NCBI GenBank assembly: GCA_045589735.1
Contig: JAZNPQ010000070.1
Span: forward strand, 1 to 22,676
DNA length: 22,676 nucleotides
DNA from: RGIG3994 sp045589735
GTDB taxonomy: Bacteria > Bacillota > Clostridia > Oscillospirales > CAG-272
Direction: 5' to 3'
Positions within the stretch are counted from its first letter, which is position 1. Each line of letters opens with the position of its first letter. Below are positions 15,078 to 22,660 of the stretch, in pieces. Position numbers and translations under genes: made by a program. Under the pieces are notes generated by a model. It was not told the origin of the DNA and searched no databases. It saw nothing but the letters and a program-made list of their open reading frames with translations.

Positions 15078-15110
15078 CATGATGCAAAGATAAGGAAAGG
15101 GGGACCGATA

Positions 15111-15557
15111 GTGAGAATTCGAACCGAAATATCCGATTCGGAAGAGATAATCATTCGATGTCGGGAGAAAAACGACAGAGTAAAAAAGCTTGAACTTGCT
15201 ATCGAAGAAGCTCTGACAAGAGAAGACACTCTCACTTTGTCTTCGGGTGGCGCGGACTATTTTGTGCCAAAGAGAGAAATACTTTATTTCGAAAGCTCAA
15301 ACGGGTCGGTCTACGCTCACACAAAGGATGCCGTTTACACAGCGAATTATAAGCTCTGTGAGCTTGAGAGCATTATGGCTCCGAGCTTTGCAAGGGTATC
15401 AAAATCGGCGGTCGCAAATATTATGAATATCAGCTCTGTCAAGCGCGAGATAGTCGGTAACGGAGTTCTGACGTTTTACAGCTGTGACAAAAGAGTATGG
15501 TTCTCGCGAGCCTATTTTAAGCTCTTGCAATATAAGCTTGACGAAATGAGAATTTAA
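15111..15557 (+). CDS. LytTR-domain DNA-binding regulator, no receiver domain
   Basis: A 148-residue protein consisting of a short charged N-terminal part (about 40 residues, RTEISDSEEIIIRCREKNDR) and a LytTR DNA-binding domain (about residues 45-145: FVPKREILYFESSNGSVYAH, then FARVSKSAVANIMNISSV, ending in a SRAYFKLLQ helix). Stand-alone LytTR proteins of this sort often sit next to small membrane proteins that they control or that control them, and here a LiaF-like protein follows. The start is GTG at 15111 behind AAAGGGGG (15096-15103). The frame is open upstream to an ATG at 15039, but that precedes the promoter. It is not co-directional with alaS. DNA target and signal are unknown. Confidence 0.9.
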   Translation: MRIRTEISDSEEIIIRCREKNDRVKKLELAIEEALTREDTLTLSSGGADYFVPKREILYFESSNGSVYAHTKDAVYTANYKLCELESIMAPSFARVSKSAVANIMNISSVKREIVGNGVLTFYSCDKRVWFSRAYFKLLQYKLDEMRI

Positions 15558-15609
15558 CATAGCGTGAAAGTTTATCTCTACAATAGTGAAATTCACTGTT
15601 CACGCACCG

Positions 15610-15656
15610 AAATTCAAATAAAAATTTTTATTCGTAAAGTGAAAACATTTGAATTT
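15610..15656 (+). repeat. Nested inverted repeats in the LytTR/LiaF-like intergenic region
   Basis: AAATTCAAAT (15610-15619) and ATTTGAATTT (15647-15656) are 10-bp arms enclosing an A/T-rich self-complementary run. Nearby are GTGAAATTCAC (15587-15597) and three copies of GTGAAA (15564, 15587, 15639). These may be operators for the LytTR protein or an RNA structure in the 143-base gap. Confidence 0.45.
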
Positions 15657-15668
15657 TAAAAAAATAAT

Positions 15669-15685
15669 GCCGCCACTATGGCGGC
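15669..15685 (+). promoter_or_regulatory. GC-rich hairpin before the LiaF-like gene
   Basis: GCCGCCA (15669-15675) pairs with TGGCGGC (15679-15685) over 7 bp with a 3-base loop. It ends five bases before the GGAG ribosome binding site (15691-15694) of the next gene. The nearest effect would be on mRNA stability or ribosome access; it has no T-run and is not a terminator. Confidence 0.5.
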
Positions 15686-15700
15686 GGAATGGAGATTAAA

Positions 15701-16396
15701 ATGAAAACAAGCAAACTTTTTTGGGGACTAGGATTTCTTCTTGCGGCAGTGTTGATAATACTCGACGTTGTTGGTGTTATGCCCACTCTGCTCAGTGCTG
15801 TCGGAGAGGTCTCTGTTTTTTCGCTTATACTTGGATTGCTTTTGCTCTCATACGCAATCGCAAGACTTTGCCGAGGCAGGATCGCTGAAATCTTTTTGCC
15901 GCTTGCCCTCATATTTATGCTTTTTGAGAAAAATATAGCTTTTCTTTGCGGCTTTGAGAGCAAGAACTTTATAAATAATTGGCTAGTGTTGCTTATTGCT
16001 GTCCTGCTTGCTATCGGCTTTGAAATCCTTTTACCTCATAATAGAAAAAGGAAAAAGCATATCAAAGTCGTCGCATCCGAAAGCAATAACACTTTCAATA
16101 GCTCGACTATCTACATAGATTGCACGAGCTTCACTCCAAATACCGTGGCGAATAAGTTTGGGGAGTGTACAGTGCATTTTCAAAATGTAGATGAGTATCA
16201 AGGCGGTCAGACTCTGACCGTGTCAAATTCTCTCGGCGCTATGACTGTCAACGTTCCGTCTTTCTGGACTTTGAACATTGATATCGATAATACTATGGGA
16301 GACGTTGAGGCACCGCCTCACCGTGACAACGGAGGTCCTGTTCTCTACATAAAGGGTGACAACCATCTTGGCGCGCTTGAGATAAATTTTGTTTAA
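15701..16396 (+). CDS. LiaF-like membrane protein with C-terminal YvqF-type domain
   Basis: A 231-residue protein with four hydrophobic segments (about residues 7-27, 33-55, 62-84 and 92-111), a basic RKRKKH turn, then a roughly 110-residue soluble beta-rich domain. That domain contains NTFNSSTIYIDCTSFTPNTV, EYQGGQTLTVSNSLGAMTVN and a closing LGALEINFV. This is the layout of LiaF/YvqF (cell-wall-active antibiotic response) proteins, which sense envelope stress and restrain a partner regulator. I chose ATG 15701, with GGAG six bases upstream, over ATG 15689, which lacks a usable site. Its partner here is presumably the upstream LytTR protein rather than LiaSR; this is inference. No catalytic motif is seen. 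Confidence 0.8.
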   Translation: MKTSKLFWGLGFLLAAVLIILDVVGVMPTLLSAVGEVSVFSLILGLLLLSYAIARLCRGRIAEIFLPLALIFMLFEKNIAFLCGFESKNFINNWLVLLIAVLLAIGFEILLPHNRKRKKHIKVVASESNNTFNSSTIYIDCTSFTPNTVANKFGECTVHFQNVDEYQGGQTLTVSNSLGAMTVNVPSFWTLNIDIDNTMGDVEAPPHRDNGGPVLYIKGDNHLGALEINFV

Positions 16397-16420
16397 CGTG
16401 TTTCAGATATTTACATAACG

Positions 16421-16462
16421 AAAAAATCCCACATACCGAATGAACGGCTTGTGGGATTTTTT
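16421..16462. terminator. Bidirectional terminator between convergent genes
   Basis: AAAAAATCCCACA (16421-16433) pairs with TGTGGGATTTTTT (16450-16462) over 13 bp, with a small nested CCG/CGG stem in the loop. A-run and T-run on both sides let it serve the LiaF-like gene (+) and the XRE gene (-), whose stop is at 16464. Confidence 0.93.
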
Positions 16463-16463
16463 A

Positions 16464-17063
16464 TCATTTTCTCCGTATCAGATGCCAAATAATTATCGCT
16501 GCCTGACCGGGAATACCCATAAGGAATATCATCCACACGTTGAGGTGTGCGAGCATCAGAAGCGAAAGATATATTATAGTGAGAAGCGACCAGACTATGA
16601 CCGATATGTATATGCGGTTAAGTCTTCTTCGGTTCGTGCCCCAGATACTGTTGAAGATCAGCAAAAGTATTGCCGAGATAGGTATACCGCCGAGAAGCAC
16701 GAGCCATATGTTTCTTAATGACTGTGTGACTATCCAAAGTATAGCGAAAACAAGAGTAACAACGAGCCACGCGCAAGAGACCGAAAGCATAGAGATGAAT
16801 CTGTGATTCTTTGCCGTCTGTGCAGACGAGCGCGGAACACGGTCTTCATTGTCGGAGATCAGCCAATCGACCGATACGCCGAACATATCTGCTATCTGTT
16901 TAAGTACCGTTATATCGGGAACAGACTCGGCACGCTCCCATTTTGAAATTGCTTTGTCCGAATAATTCAGCTTTTCCGCAAGCTCTGCCTGCGTCAAGCG
17001 GTCACGTGTGCGGAGAGCCGCAATGTTCTTCGCTATATTCTGTTTTATGTTAAGCTCATCCAT
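16464..17063 (-). CDS. Membrane-anchored XRE-family transcriptional regulator
   Basis: A 199-residue protein with an N-terminal HTH_3 domain (residues about 8-68: NIAALRTRDRLTQAELAEKL, YSDKAISKWERAESVPD, FGVSVDWLI), a short linker, then four hydrophobic segments (about 89-112, 119-141, 150-172 and 176-194). Such HTH-plus-membrane regulators are common in Firmicutes and probably relay a membrane or envelope signal to DNA; the targets are unknown. The start is ATG 17063 behind a perfect AAGGAGG with 6-base spacing. The frame is open further upstream to 17120, but that overlaps the -35 of its own promoter. It is convergent with the LiaF-like gene and divergent from iorA. Confidence 0.88.
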   Translation of the reverse strand: MDELNIKQNIAKNIAALRTRDRLTQAELAEKLNYSDKAISKWERAESVPDITVLKQIADMFGVSVDWLISDNEDRVPRSSAQTAKNHRFISMLSVSCAWLVVTLVFAILWIVTQSLRNIWLVLLGGIPISAILLLIFNSIWGTNRRRLNRIYISVIVWSLLTIIYLSLLMLAHLNVWMIFLMGIPGQAAIIIWHLIRRK

Positions 17064-17091
17064 AGCAGACCTCCTTGAAAAACGTATAATC

Positions 17092-17120
17092 ATTTTACCA
17101 CAAAAATGAATTTTTGTCAA
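17092..17120 (-). promoter_or_regulatory. Sigma-A promoter of the XRE regulator
   Basis: On the minus strand TTGACA (17120-17115), 17 bases, TAAAAT (17097-17092). Directly upstream of the -35 lies TCGCGATTTTT (17121-17131 on the plus strand), which shares the core of the TTTTCGC element seen before nadA and alaS. Confidence 0.85.
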
Positions 17121-17174
17121 TCGCGATTTTTATTGTTTTTTATGTCGCAGTGCTGCATTTTTTATCAATAACTA

Positions 17175-17203
17175 TTGTATTTTTATGAGACCTGTGGTAT
17201 AAT
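17175..17203 (+). promoter_or_regulatory. Sigma-A promoter of iorAB
   Basis: TTGTAT (17175-17180), 17 bases, TATAAT (17198-17203). Initiation near 17210 gives a leader of about 36 bases to the TTG start of iorA. The divergent XRE promoter lies only about 55 bases away. Confidence 0.75.
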
Positions 17204-17245
17204 ATCCGTATTATATTTGAAACTACACAACGGAGGTTGAATATC

Positions 17246-18979
17246 TTGAAAAAACTGATGATAGGCAATGAAGCTATCGCTCGCGGACTTTACGAGGGCG
17301 GTTGCGAGGTCATATCGAGTTACCCCGGAACACCGAGTACCGAGATCACCGAATTTGCCGCAAAATACGATGAAATATATTGCGAATGGGCGCCCAACGA
17401 AAAGGTTGCTATGGAGGTCGCGTTCGGCGCGTCTCTCAGAGGTAAGCGTTCCGCGTGCGCTATGAAGCATGTCGGACTTAACGTAGCCGCAGACCCGCTT
17501 TTCACGCTTTCATATACGGGAGTAAACGGAGGAATGGTCATATGTGTTGCCGATGACCCCGGAATGCATTCGTCTCAGAACGAGCAGGATTCAAGACATT
17601 ACGCGATAGCCGCAAAGGTTCCGATGCTTGAGCCGTCTGATTCGTCTGAGGCACTTGAATTCGCAAAAAGAGCGTTCGAGCTTTCGGAAAAATTCGATAC
17701 GGTCGTGTTGCTACGTTCTCTTATGAGAGTCGCGCACACACAGAGCATTGTCGAAATCTCCGACAGACAGGTCAAGGAGACCGAAAAGTACGAAAAGCAG
17801 CCGTCTAAATACATAATGATGCCGGGATACGCAAAGAAGCGTCATCCTATCGTTGAGGAAAGAACCAAGGCACTGACCGAATTTGCAGACACCTGTGAGT
17901 ATTTCAACCGTGAAGAGTACGCGGATTCCGATGAGATCGGTATTATCACGTCGGGTACGGCGTATCAGTACGTCAAGGAAGTATTCGGTGACAGCGTAAA
18001 CGTGCTCAAGCTTGGTATTGTCAATCCGCTTCCCGTTGAGCGTATTAAGAAATTTGCGAGAAAGGTCAAAAAGCTTTACATTATAGAGGAGCTTGACGGC
18101 ATAATCGAAACACATTGCCGTAATATAGGAGTTGAGGTCGCACACGGTAAGGATCTGTTCGGTCCGATAGGTGAATTCTCTCAGGAGACTGTTGCCGCCG
18201 CTATGGGGATCGACTCAAAAGCTCATCCCACGATCGAGACACAGATACCGATAAGACCTCCCGTAATGTGCGCGGGATGTCCTCACAGAGGAATCTATTA
18301 CGCGCTTGTTAAGAATAAAGTCACCGTTCTCGGTGATATAGGTTGCTATACTCTCGGAGCGCAGCAGCCGCTCAACGCGCTTGACTCCACACTTTGTATG
18401 GGGGCATCTGTTTCGGGCGTTCACGGATTTAACAAGGCAGGTGGGGAGGAGACCGAGCAGAAGACCGTTGCCGTTATCGGTGACTCGACCTTTATGCATT
18501 CGGGTGTTACGGGGCTTATAAATATCGCTTATAACGCAACGAACTCCACAGTAATAATACTCGACAACTCCATAACCGGTATGACGGGACATCAGCAGAA
18601 TCCTACGACCGGTTACAATATCAAAGGAGATCCGGCATCCAAGATAGACCTTGAAACACTTTGTCACGCGGTAGGCATAAACCGTGTAAGAGTCGTCGAT
18701 CCGTACAATATCAAGGAATGTGAAACAGCGATCAAGGAAGAGCTTGCCGCAAAGGAGCCGTCCGTAATTATTTCACGCAGACCTTGTATGCTTCTCAAAT
18801 ACGTCAAGGCAAAGCCCACGCTTGTCGTTGATAACGATAAGTGTAAGGGATGCCGCAGCTGTATGAAGATAGGCTGTCCCGCAATAAGCTTCCGCGAGAA
18901 GAAGGCGAAGATAGACCCGACACTCTGCGTAGGCTGCGGAGTCTGCACACAGCTTTGCGCGTTTGACGCAATTAACTAA
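17246..18979 (+). CDS. iorA: Indolepyruvate ferredoxin oxidoreductase, alpha subunit
   Basis: A 577-residue, thiamine-diphosphate- and Fe-S-dependent enzyme that oxidatively decarboxylates aryl pyruvates (from Trp, Phe, Tyr) to acyl-CoA, passing electrons to ferredoxin. The N-terminal pyrimidine-binding domain has GNEAIARGLYEGG and SSYPGTPSTEI, then KHVGLNVAADP and ADDPGMHSSQNEQDSRHYA. The TPP domain has CAGCPHRGIYYAL, GDIGCYTLG and GDSTFMHSGVTGLIN. The C-terminus has two 4Fe-4S motifs: Cys533/536/539/544 (CxxCxxCx4C) and Cys561/564/567/571 (CxxCxxCx3C). I chose TTG 17246 because GGAGG (17232-17236) is nine bases upstream and the product begins MKKLMIGNEA like the family; the TTG at 17237 abuts the ribosome binding site. 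Confidence 0.96.
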   Translation: MKKLMIGNEAIARGLYEGGCEVISSYPGTPSTEITEFAAKYDEIYCEWAPNEKVAMEVAFGASLRGKRSACAMKHVGLNVAADPLFTLSYTGVNGGMVICVADDPGMHSSQNEQDSRHYAIAAKVPMLEPSDSSEALEFAKRAFELSEKFDTVVLLRSLMRVAHTQSIVEISDRQVKETEKYEKQPSKYIMMPGYAKKRHPIVEERTKALTEFADTCEYFNREEYADSDEIGIITSGTAYQYVKEVFGDSVNVLKLGIVNPLPVERIKKFARKVKKLYIIEELDGIIETHCRNIGVEVAHGKDLFGPIGEFSQETVAAAMGIDSKAHPTIETQIPIRPPVMCAGCPHRGIYYALVKNKVTVLGDIGCYTLGAQQPLNALDSTLCMGASVSGVHGFNKAGGEETEQKTVAVIGDSTFMHSGVTGLINIAYNATNSTVIILDNSITGMTGHQQNPTTGYNIKGDPASKIDLETLCHAVGINRVRVVDPYNIKECETAIKEELAAKEPSVIISRRPCMLLKYVKAKPTLVVDNDKCKGCRSCMKIGCPAISFREKKAKIDPTLCVGCGVCTQLCAFDAIN

Positions 18980-18992
18980 AGGGGGCGTAGCA

Positions 18993-19565
18993 ATGAAAAC
19001 AACAAATATAATGATAGTCGGCGTTGGCGGTCAGGGCTCGCTTCTGGCAAGTAAGCTGCTCGGTCAGCTGCTCGTTGCCGAAGGGTATGACGTAAAGGTA
19101 TCCGAGGTTCACGGAATGAGTCAGCGTGGCGGATCTGTCGTAACGTACGTAAAGTACGGTGAAAAGGTAAATTCTCCTATGATCTGTGACGGAGAGGCTG
19201 ATTTCATCGTATCCTTTGAGAAGATAGAGGCGGCTCGTTGGGTGTCTTGCCTTAAGCCCGAAGGACGCGTCATAGTAAACACACAGCAGATAGACCCGAT
19301 GCCCGTGATTACAGGCGCGGCAGTATATCCCGATGCGGTTATAGACGAGCTTAAAGCCGCAGGTGTTGCCGTTGATGCGCTTGACGCACTTTCTCTTGCA
19401 GATACGGCAGGATCATCAAAGGCTGTAAATATCGTGCTTATGGGACGTCTTGCAAAATATATGGACATACCTTACGACAGATGGATTGAGGAGATAGAAA
19501 AATCGGTCAAACCCCAATTTATTGAAATAAATAAAAAAGCGTTCGAGCTTGGCTACCGTTATTAA
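18993..19565 (+). CDS. iorB: Indolepyruvate ferredoxin oxidoreductase, beta subunit
   Basis: A 190-residue gamma-type (pyruvate/ketoisovalerate oxidoreductase) subunit that completes the IorAB enzyme and binds CoA. The glycine-rich MIVGVGGQGSLLASKLLGQL (residues 7-26) and VHGMSQRGGSVVTYV are diagnostic. It starts 13 bases after the iorA stop at ATG 18993 with AAAGGGGG (18978-18985) upstream. The frame is open back into iorA, but that start would overlap coding sequence without a ribosome binding site. No phenylacetate-CoA ligase gene accompanies the pair, although one often does in other genomes. Confidence 0.96.
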   Translation: MKTTNIMIVGVGGQGSLLASKLLGQLLVAEGYDVKVSEVHGMSQRGGSVVTYVKYGEKVNSPMICDGEADFIVSFEKIEAARWVSCLKPEGRVIVNTQQIDPMPVITGAAVYPDAVIDELKAAGVAVDALDALSLADTAGSSKAVNIVLMGRLAKYMDIPYDRWIEEIEKSVKPQFIEINKKAFELGYRY

Positions 19566-19582
19566 TGCTGAGCTTAACAGGT

Positions 19583-19609
19583 GGCTGTCTCATATCATTT
19601 GAGGCAGCC
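19583..19609 (+). terminator. Weak hairpin downstream of iorB
   Basis: GGCTGTCTCA (19583-19592) pairs with TGAGGCAGCC (19600-19609) over 10 bp with one G-U and a 7-base loop, 17 bases after the iorB stop. The tail is AATTTG with only a short T-run, so termination may be partial. Confidence 0.55.
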
Positions 19610-19630
19610 AATTTGTCGGAACAGCAAAAC

Positions 19631-19657
19631 AGTCGCAAAAGGTCGTAACGTGTCGTA
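19631..19657. repeat. Three GTCG repeats in 10-bp phase upstream of rlmB
   Basis: AGTCGCA, GGTCGTA and TGTCGTA begin at 19631, 19641 and 19651, exactly one helical turn apart, about 30-60 bases before the rlmB -35. A fourth TGTCGGA lies at 19614. The words resemble Spo0A boxes (TGTCGAA) but none is exact. The phasing suggests one face of the helix is contacted by a protein. Confidence 0.4.
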
Positions 19658-19688
19658 CGGTTTATTCTGTAAAATTTTGCATATTCTA

Positions 19689-19717
19689 TGTACAAATTCG
19701 TTTAAATATGATATAAT
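19689..19717 (+). promoter_or_regulatory. Sigma-A promoter of rlmB
   Basis: TGTACA (19689-19694; 4 of 6 to consensus), 17 bases, TATAAT (19712-19717). The expected leader to the ATG at 19754 is about 30 bases. Confidence 0.7.
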
Positions 19718-19753
19718 TAGAGCATAATATTATGAATTTTTCGGGATACAACA

Positions 19754-20533
19754 ATGGAAAAGAGATATTTTGACAAAAAACGTGAAAATGAACAGCCGAA
19801 TGAAGGCTGTATAGTTGGAAGAAATGCGGTTCGTGAGCTTTTGCGTTCGGGGCGTACTATCGACAAGCTGATGGTACAAAAGGGTGAGCGTGAGGGCTCT
19901 ATAGTTGCAATTATAGCAGAGGCAAGAGAACGCGGAATACCGATAGTTGAGACAGAGCGACAGAAGCTCGATTTCCTTGCGGGAAACGCTCCGCATCAGG
20001 GTGTTATCGCAATGGCGGCAGAAAAGGAGTATTCTACGGTGGATGATATAATCGCTATCGCCGAGAGCCGTGGAGAAAAGCCGCTTATAGTAATATCCGA
20101 CGGTATTTGCGATCCGTATAATCTCGGCGCACTTATAAGATGCGCAGAGGGCGCGGGAGCGCACGGACTTATAATTCCCAAACGCAGAAATTCAGGTCTT
20201 ACACCTGTGGTATCAAAAGCCTCGGCAGGTGCTATCGAGCATCTTGCAATCGCGAAGGTCTCAAATATTGCAATGACGGTAAATGACCTGAAAAAGCGAG
20301 GCATATGGACGTTTGCGGCTGAAGCCGGCGGAGATATGTACTATAATACCGATTTCAACTGTGCTGCCGCTATCGTTTTTGGAAGCGAGGGTAACGGTGT
20401 GTCGAAAATTGTAAAGGACACGTGTGATTTTACCGTTTCGATACCTATGTACGGAAAAGTAAATTCACTAAACGTATCAACGGCGGCGTCGGTAATACTT
20501 TATGCCGCAGCTATAGGACAGAGAAAAAACTGA
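19754..20533 (+). CDS. rlmB: TrmH/RlmB-family 23S rRNA 2'-O-ribose methyltransferase
   Basis: A 259-residue SpoU/TrmH-type (SPOUT) methyltransferase, most like RlmB, which methylates the 2'-OH of G2251 (E. coli numbering) in the 23S rRNA peptidyl-transferase P-loop. The N-terminal substrate-binding domain starts at IVGRNAVRELLRSG (about residues 20-33). The catalytic knot has motif 1 DPYNLGALIRCAEGAGA (120-136), motif 2 VFGSEGNGV (208-216) and motif 3 IPMYGKVNSLNVSTAA (230-245). A methyltransferase for another 2'-O site in the family cannot be excluded from sequence alone. The Shine-Dalgarno is weak (GGGA). The next gene follows after 33 bases in the same direction. Confidence 0.92.
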   Translation: MEKRYFDKKRENEQPNEGCIVGRNAVRELLRSGRTIDKLMVQKGEREGSIVAIIAEARERGIPIVETERQKLDFLAGNAPHQGVIAMAAEKEYSTVDDIIAIAESRGEKPLIVISDGICDPYNLGALIRCAEGAGAHGLIIPKRRNSGLTPVVSKASAGAIEHLAIAKVSNIAMTVNDLKKRGIWTFAAEAGGDMYYNTDFNCAAAIVFGSEGNGVSKIVKDTCDFTVSIPMYGKVNSLNVSTAASVILYAAAIGQRKN

Positions 20534-20566
20534 CTTGAAAATTTTGAAGAAACGGAGGTGCGTCGG

Positions 20567-22660
20567 ATGTCGAAAAGAGAGCAGAACGATACAGAAATAG
20601 AGCAGATGCTAAAGCAGCTTAAGGAACAAACCGCGTCCGATGCTGAGACTGCTTCGGATAAAAAAGAGAAAAAAGCAAAATACGTGACGGACGATGACGT
20701 AAAAGCTCTTTTAAAGAAATACTACAGCGACGTAGATACCGAGCCTGCCGAAAAGAACACCGAGCTTGAGCTTGATACGTCGGAGTTTATCGCAGAAGAA
20801 GAGGCGGAATCGACTGAAGAAGAGAACGTAGAGGAAAGTATAGAAGAAGCTCCTGAAACGCTTGAAGAAACAGAGGAGGATGACCTGCTCGCGGAAATTG
20901 AGGATGAAGAAAAGCTGAGCGCTGGTATGTTCGACGACGAAGAGTGCGACGCCGAAAATTTATTCTCATTTGACGATGGCGTCGAAGAAGAATCTGATGA
21001 TACCGCCAAGGTTGATAACATAGACGATTCCGAAAAAGTGACGGACGATGACCTTGAAGATTTATTTGTAAATTTTGACGAGGAAGAAGAACCGGAGGGG
21101 TCGTTTATGGATGATGTTCTTGAGGACGACGGCGACTGTGACGAGACCGAGCCGTCTCTCAATGGAATAGCAAACGAAACCGAAGAAGAAAGCGAGACTC
21201 TCATTGAGGATAGTGAAGCCGAGATAGCGGATGATGCTCCCGAAGGCGTAACTAAAGAAGAGGACAAGCCCGAAGAGGTTATTATAACCGAGGAATCCTC
21301 CGCAGAGCCCAATGCGGCAGACGAAGGTGACGGTGAAGAGTGGACTCCTCTCAAGACTGAATCAAGGATAGACGACGGTGAGCTTGAGCTTATGATAGCT
21401 CTCGGCTTTGGGGATAAGCTGCGAACAAAATACGGAAACGAACGTGTACGAAACGCAGAAGAAAAAATGCGTATCCGCGCAGACCGTTCGGAATTCGAAA
21501 ATAAGCCGTTTGGATACCGAGGCAGGGAATATACGCAAAAATCAGATGTAAAGAAGATAAATTCCGACTTTAACCGTGACAGATTTTTCCTGATGCTTCA
21601 GCTTATCGGAACGGTGATAGCCGCAGGATTTCTTTTTGCATTTGAAAATATAAGGCTTTTTGGAATCACCCCGACAGGCGCTTTTAACAGCGCAGAAGAC
21701 CCGACGGGACATGCCATTGTATCTATGCTGTTACTCATATTGTGCGCGGCTATATCGTATAAGCGTCTTTGGAACGGTCTTTTATTTGCTTTCGGAAGAA
21801 GTAAAAGCGGAAATCCCGTTATGCCGTTCGTTTTGATAGTTTTCTTTATATACGACATAATAATAGCTATTGCCGCGTCACCGAGCGAGGGAGTTGTGCT
21901 GTACGGCTTTGTTGCGGCGCTTGGCTTGATTTTCGACATTTTGGCAGACCTTCTCGACTATAGCAGGACGAGAATGACCTTCAACGTACTGAGAGCCGAT
22001 AAGCCCGAAGGTCTTTACGGACTTTGCGACCTTCATAAGGACAGCGAAGGAGCCGTTACGGCTACCTCAACCAAGATAGCGTTTGCCGAAGGGTTCTTTA
22101 AAAACATAAATAATATAAAATACGAAAGAACAAGACTTCTCATAATTATGATACCGCTTGCCGCAGTGGGAGCTATTACGTCAATTGCTGCGGCAATAAG
22201 CGGCGCGGGTCTTGCAAGAGCGCTCAGCGCGTTTCCGGCAGTATTTGCATTTGCCGCTCCTATAGGCATAATATTTGGCAATGCTTGGCATAAGCTCTGT
22301 GTATCAATATTCCTTTCGGGAAAGAACGCAGGACTTATAGGTGAGCTGTCGGATGAACAGGCGAATATAGATTTTGCCGTTTTTGACGACGAAACCGTAT
22401 TTCCGTCGGAGAGAGCAAAAATACGCAATATACGTCTTTTCAATAACGCGGAAATATATAACACGCTTTATAATGTGAACGCTCTGTTTCAGGGCGTTGG
22501 CGGACCGCTTCGCAATATAATGAAGTATACCGCGTCAAATCTCGGAGAGCCGAAATCAGTAGAGCTGCTATCGGCATCGGAGCATTTTGTCGAAGCAATG
22601 ATAGACGGAAAAAATAAGGTTTGCGCCGGTTCTTACAAGTCGGAGGCCAAGCGGTCTTAG
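20567..22660 (+). CDS. Large acidic membrane protein, degenerate P-type ATPase-like
   Basis: A 697-residue protein of unrecognised family. Residues 1-55 are a charged helical lead; about 57-257 are low complexity and about 45% Asp/Glu by eye; 260-335 are mixed and Arg/Lys-rich. Six hydrophobic segments follow (about 341-362, 383-408, 419-437, 442-464, 524-545 and 555-572). The stretch from segment 6 onward (APIGIIFGNAWHKLCVSIFL, then SGKNAGLIGEL, then IDFAVFDDETVFP at 602-613) aligns with the TM6-to-phosphorylation-site region of heavy-metal P-type ATPases. Against that pattern the CPC site is lost, the A-domain is reduced to about 55 residues without TGE, and DKTGTLT has become DDETVFP. The tail EHFVEAMIDGKNKVCAGSYK resembles the start of an N-domain, then stops. 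The ATG at 20567 has GGAGG eight bases upstream. Catalysis seems unlikely; function unknown. Confidence 0.8.
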   Translation: MSKREQNDTEIEQMLKQLKEQTASDAETASDKKEKKAKYVTDDDVKALLKKYYSDVDTEPAEKNTELELDTSEFIAEEEAESTEEENVEESIEEAPETLEETEEDDLLAEIEDEEKLSAGMFDDEECDAENLFSFDDGVEEESDDTAKVDNIDDSEKVTDDDLEDLFVNFDEEEEPEGSFMDDVLEDDGDCDETEPSLNGIANETEEESETLIEDSEAEIADDAPEGVTKEEDKPEEVIITEESSAEPNAADEGDGEEWTPLKTESRIDDGELELMIALGFGDKLRTKYGNERVRNAEEKMRIRADRSEFENKPFGYRGREYTQKSDVKKINSDFNRDRFFLMLQLIGTVIAAGFLFAFENIRLFGITPTGAFNSAEDPTGHAIVSMLLLILCAAISYKRLWNGLLFAFGRSKSGNPVMPFVLIVFFIYDIIIAIAASPSEGVVLYGFVAALGLIFDILADLLDYSRTRMTFNVLRADKPEGLYGLCDLHKDSEGAVTATSTKIAFAEGFFKNINNIKYERTRLLIIMIPLAAVGAITSIAAAISGAGLARALSAFPAVFAFAAPIGIIFGNAWHKLCVSIFLSGKNAGLIGELSDEQANIDFAVFDDETVFPSERAKIRNIRLFNNAEIYNTLYNVNALFQGVGGPLRNIMKYTASNLGEPKSVELLSASEHFVEAMIDGKNKVCAGSYKSEAKRS

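Noticed and set aside
15039..15110. ATG-started longer form of the LytTR protein
   Set aside because: The ATG lies upstream of a TTTACA-N17-TATAAT promoter for this gene; GTG 15111 has a strong ribosome binding site.
20722..21354. Ser-rich 210-codon frame on the minus strand
   Set aside because: It is the complement of the Glu/Asp-rich codons (GAA, GAG, GAC, GAT) of the large acidic protein, which read as Ser-rich on the other strand.
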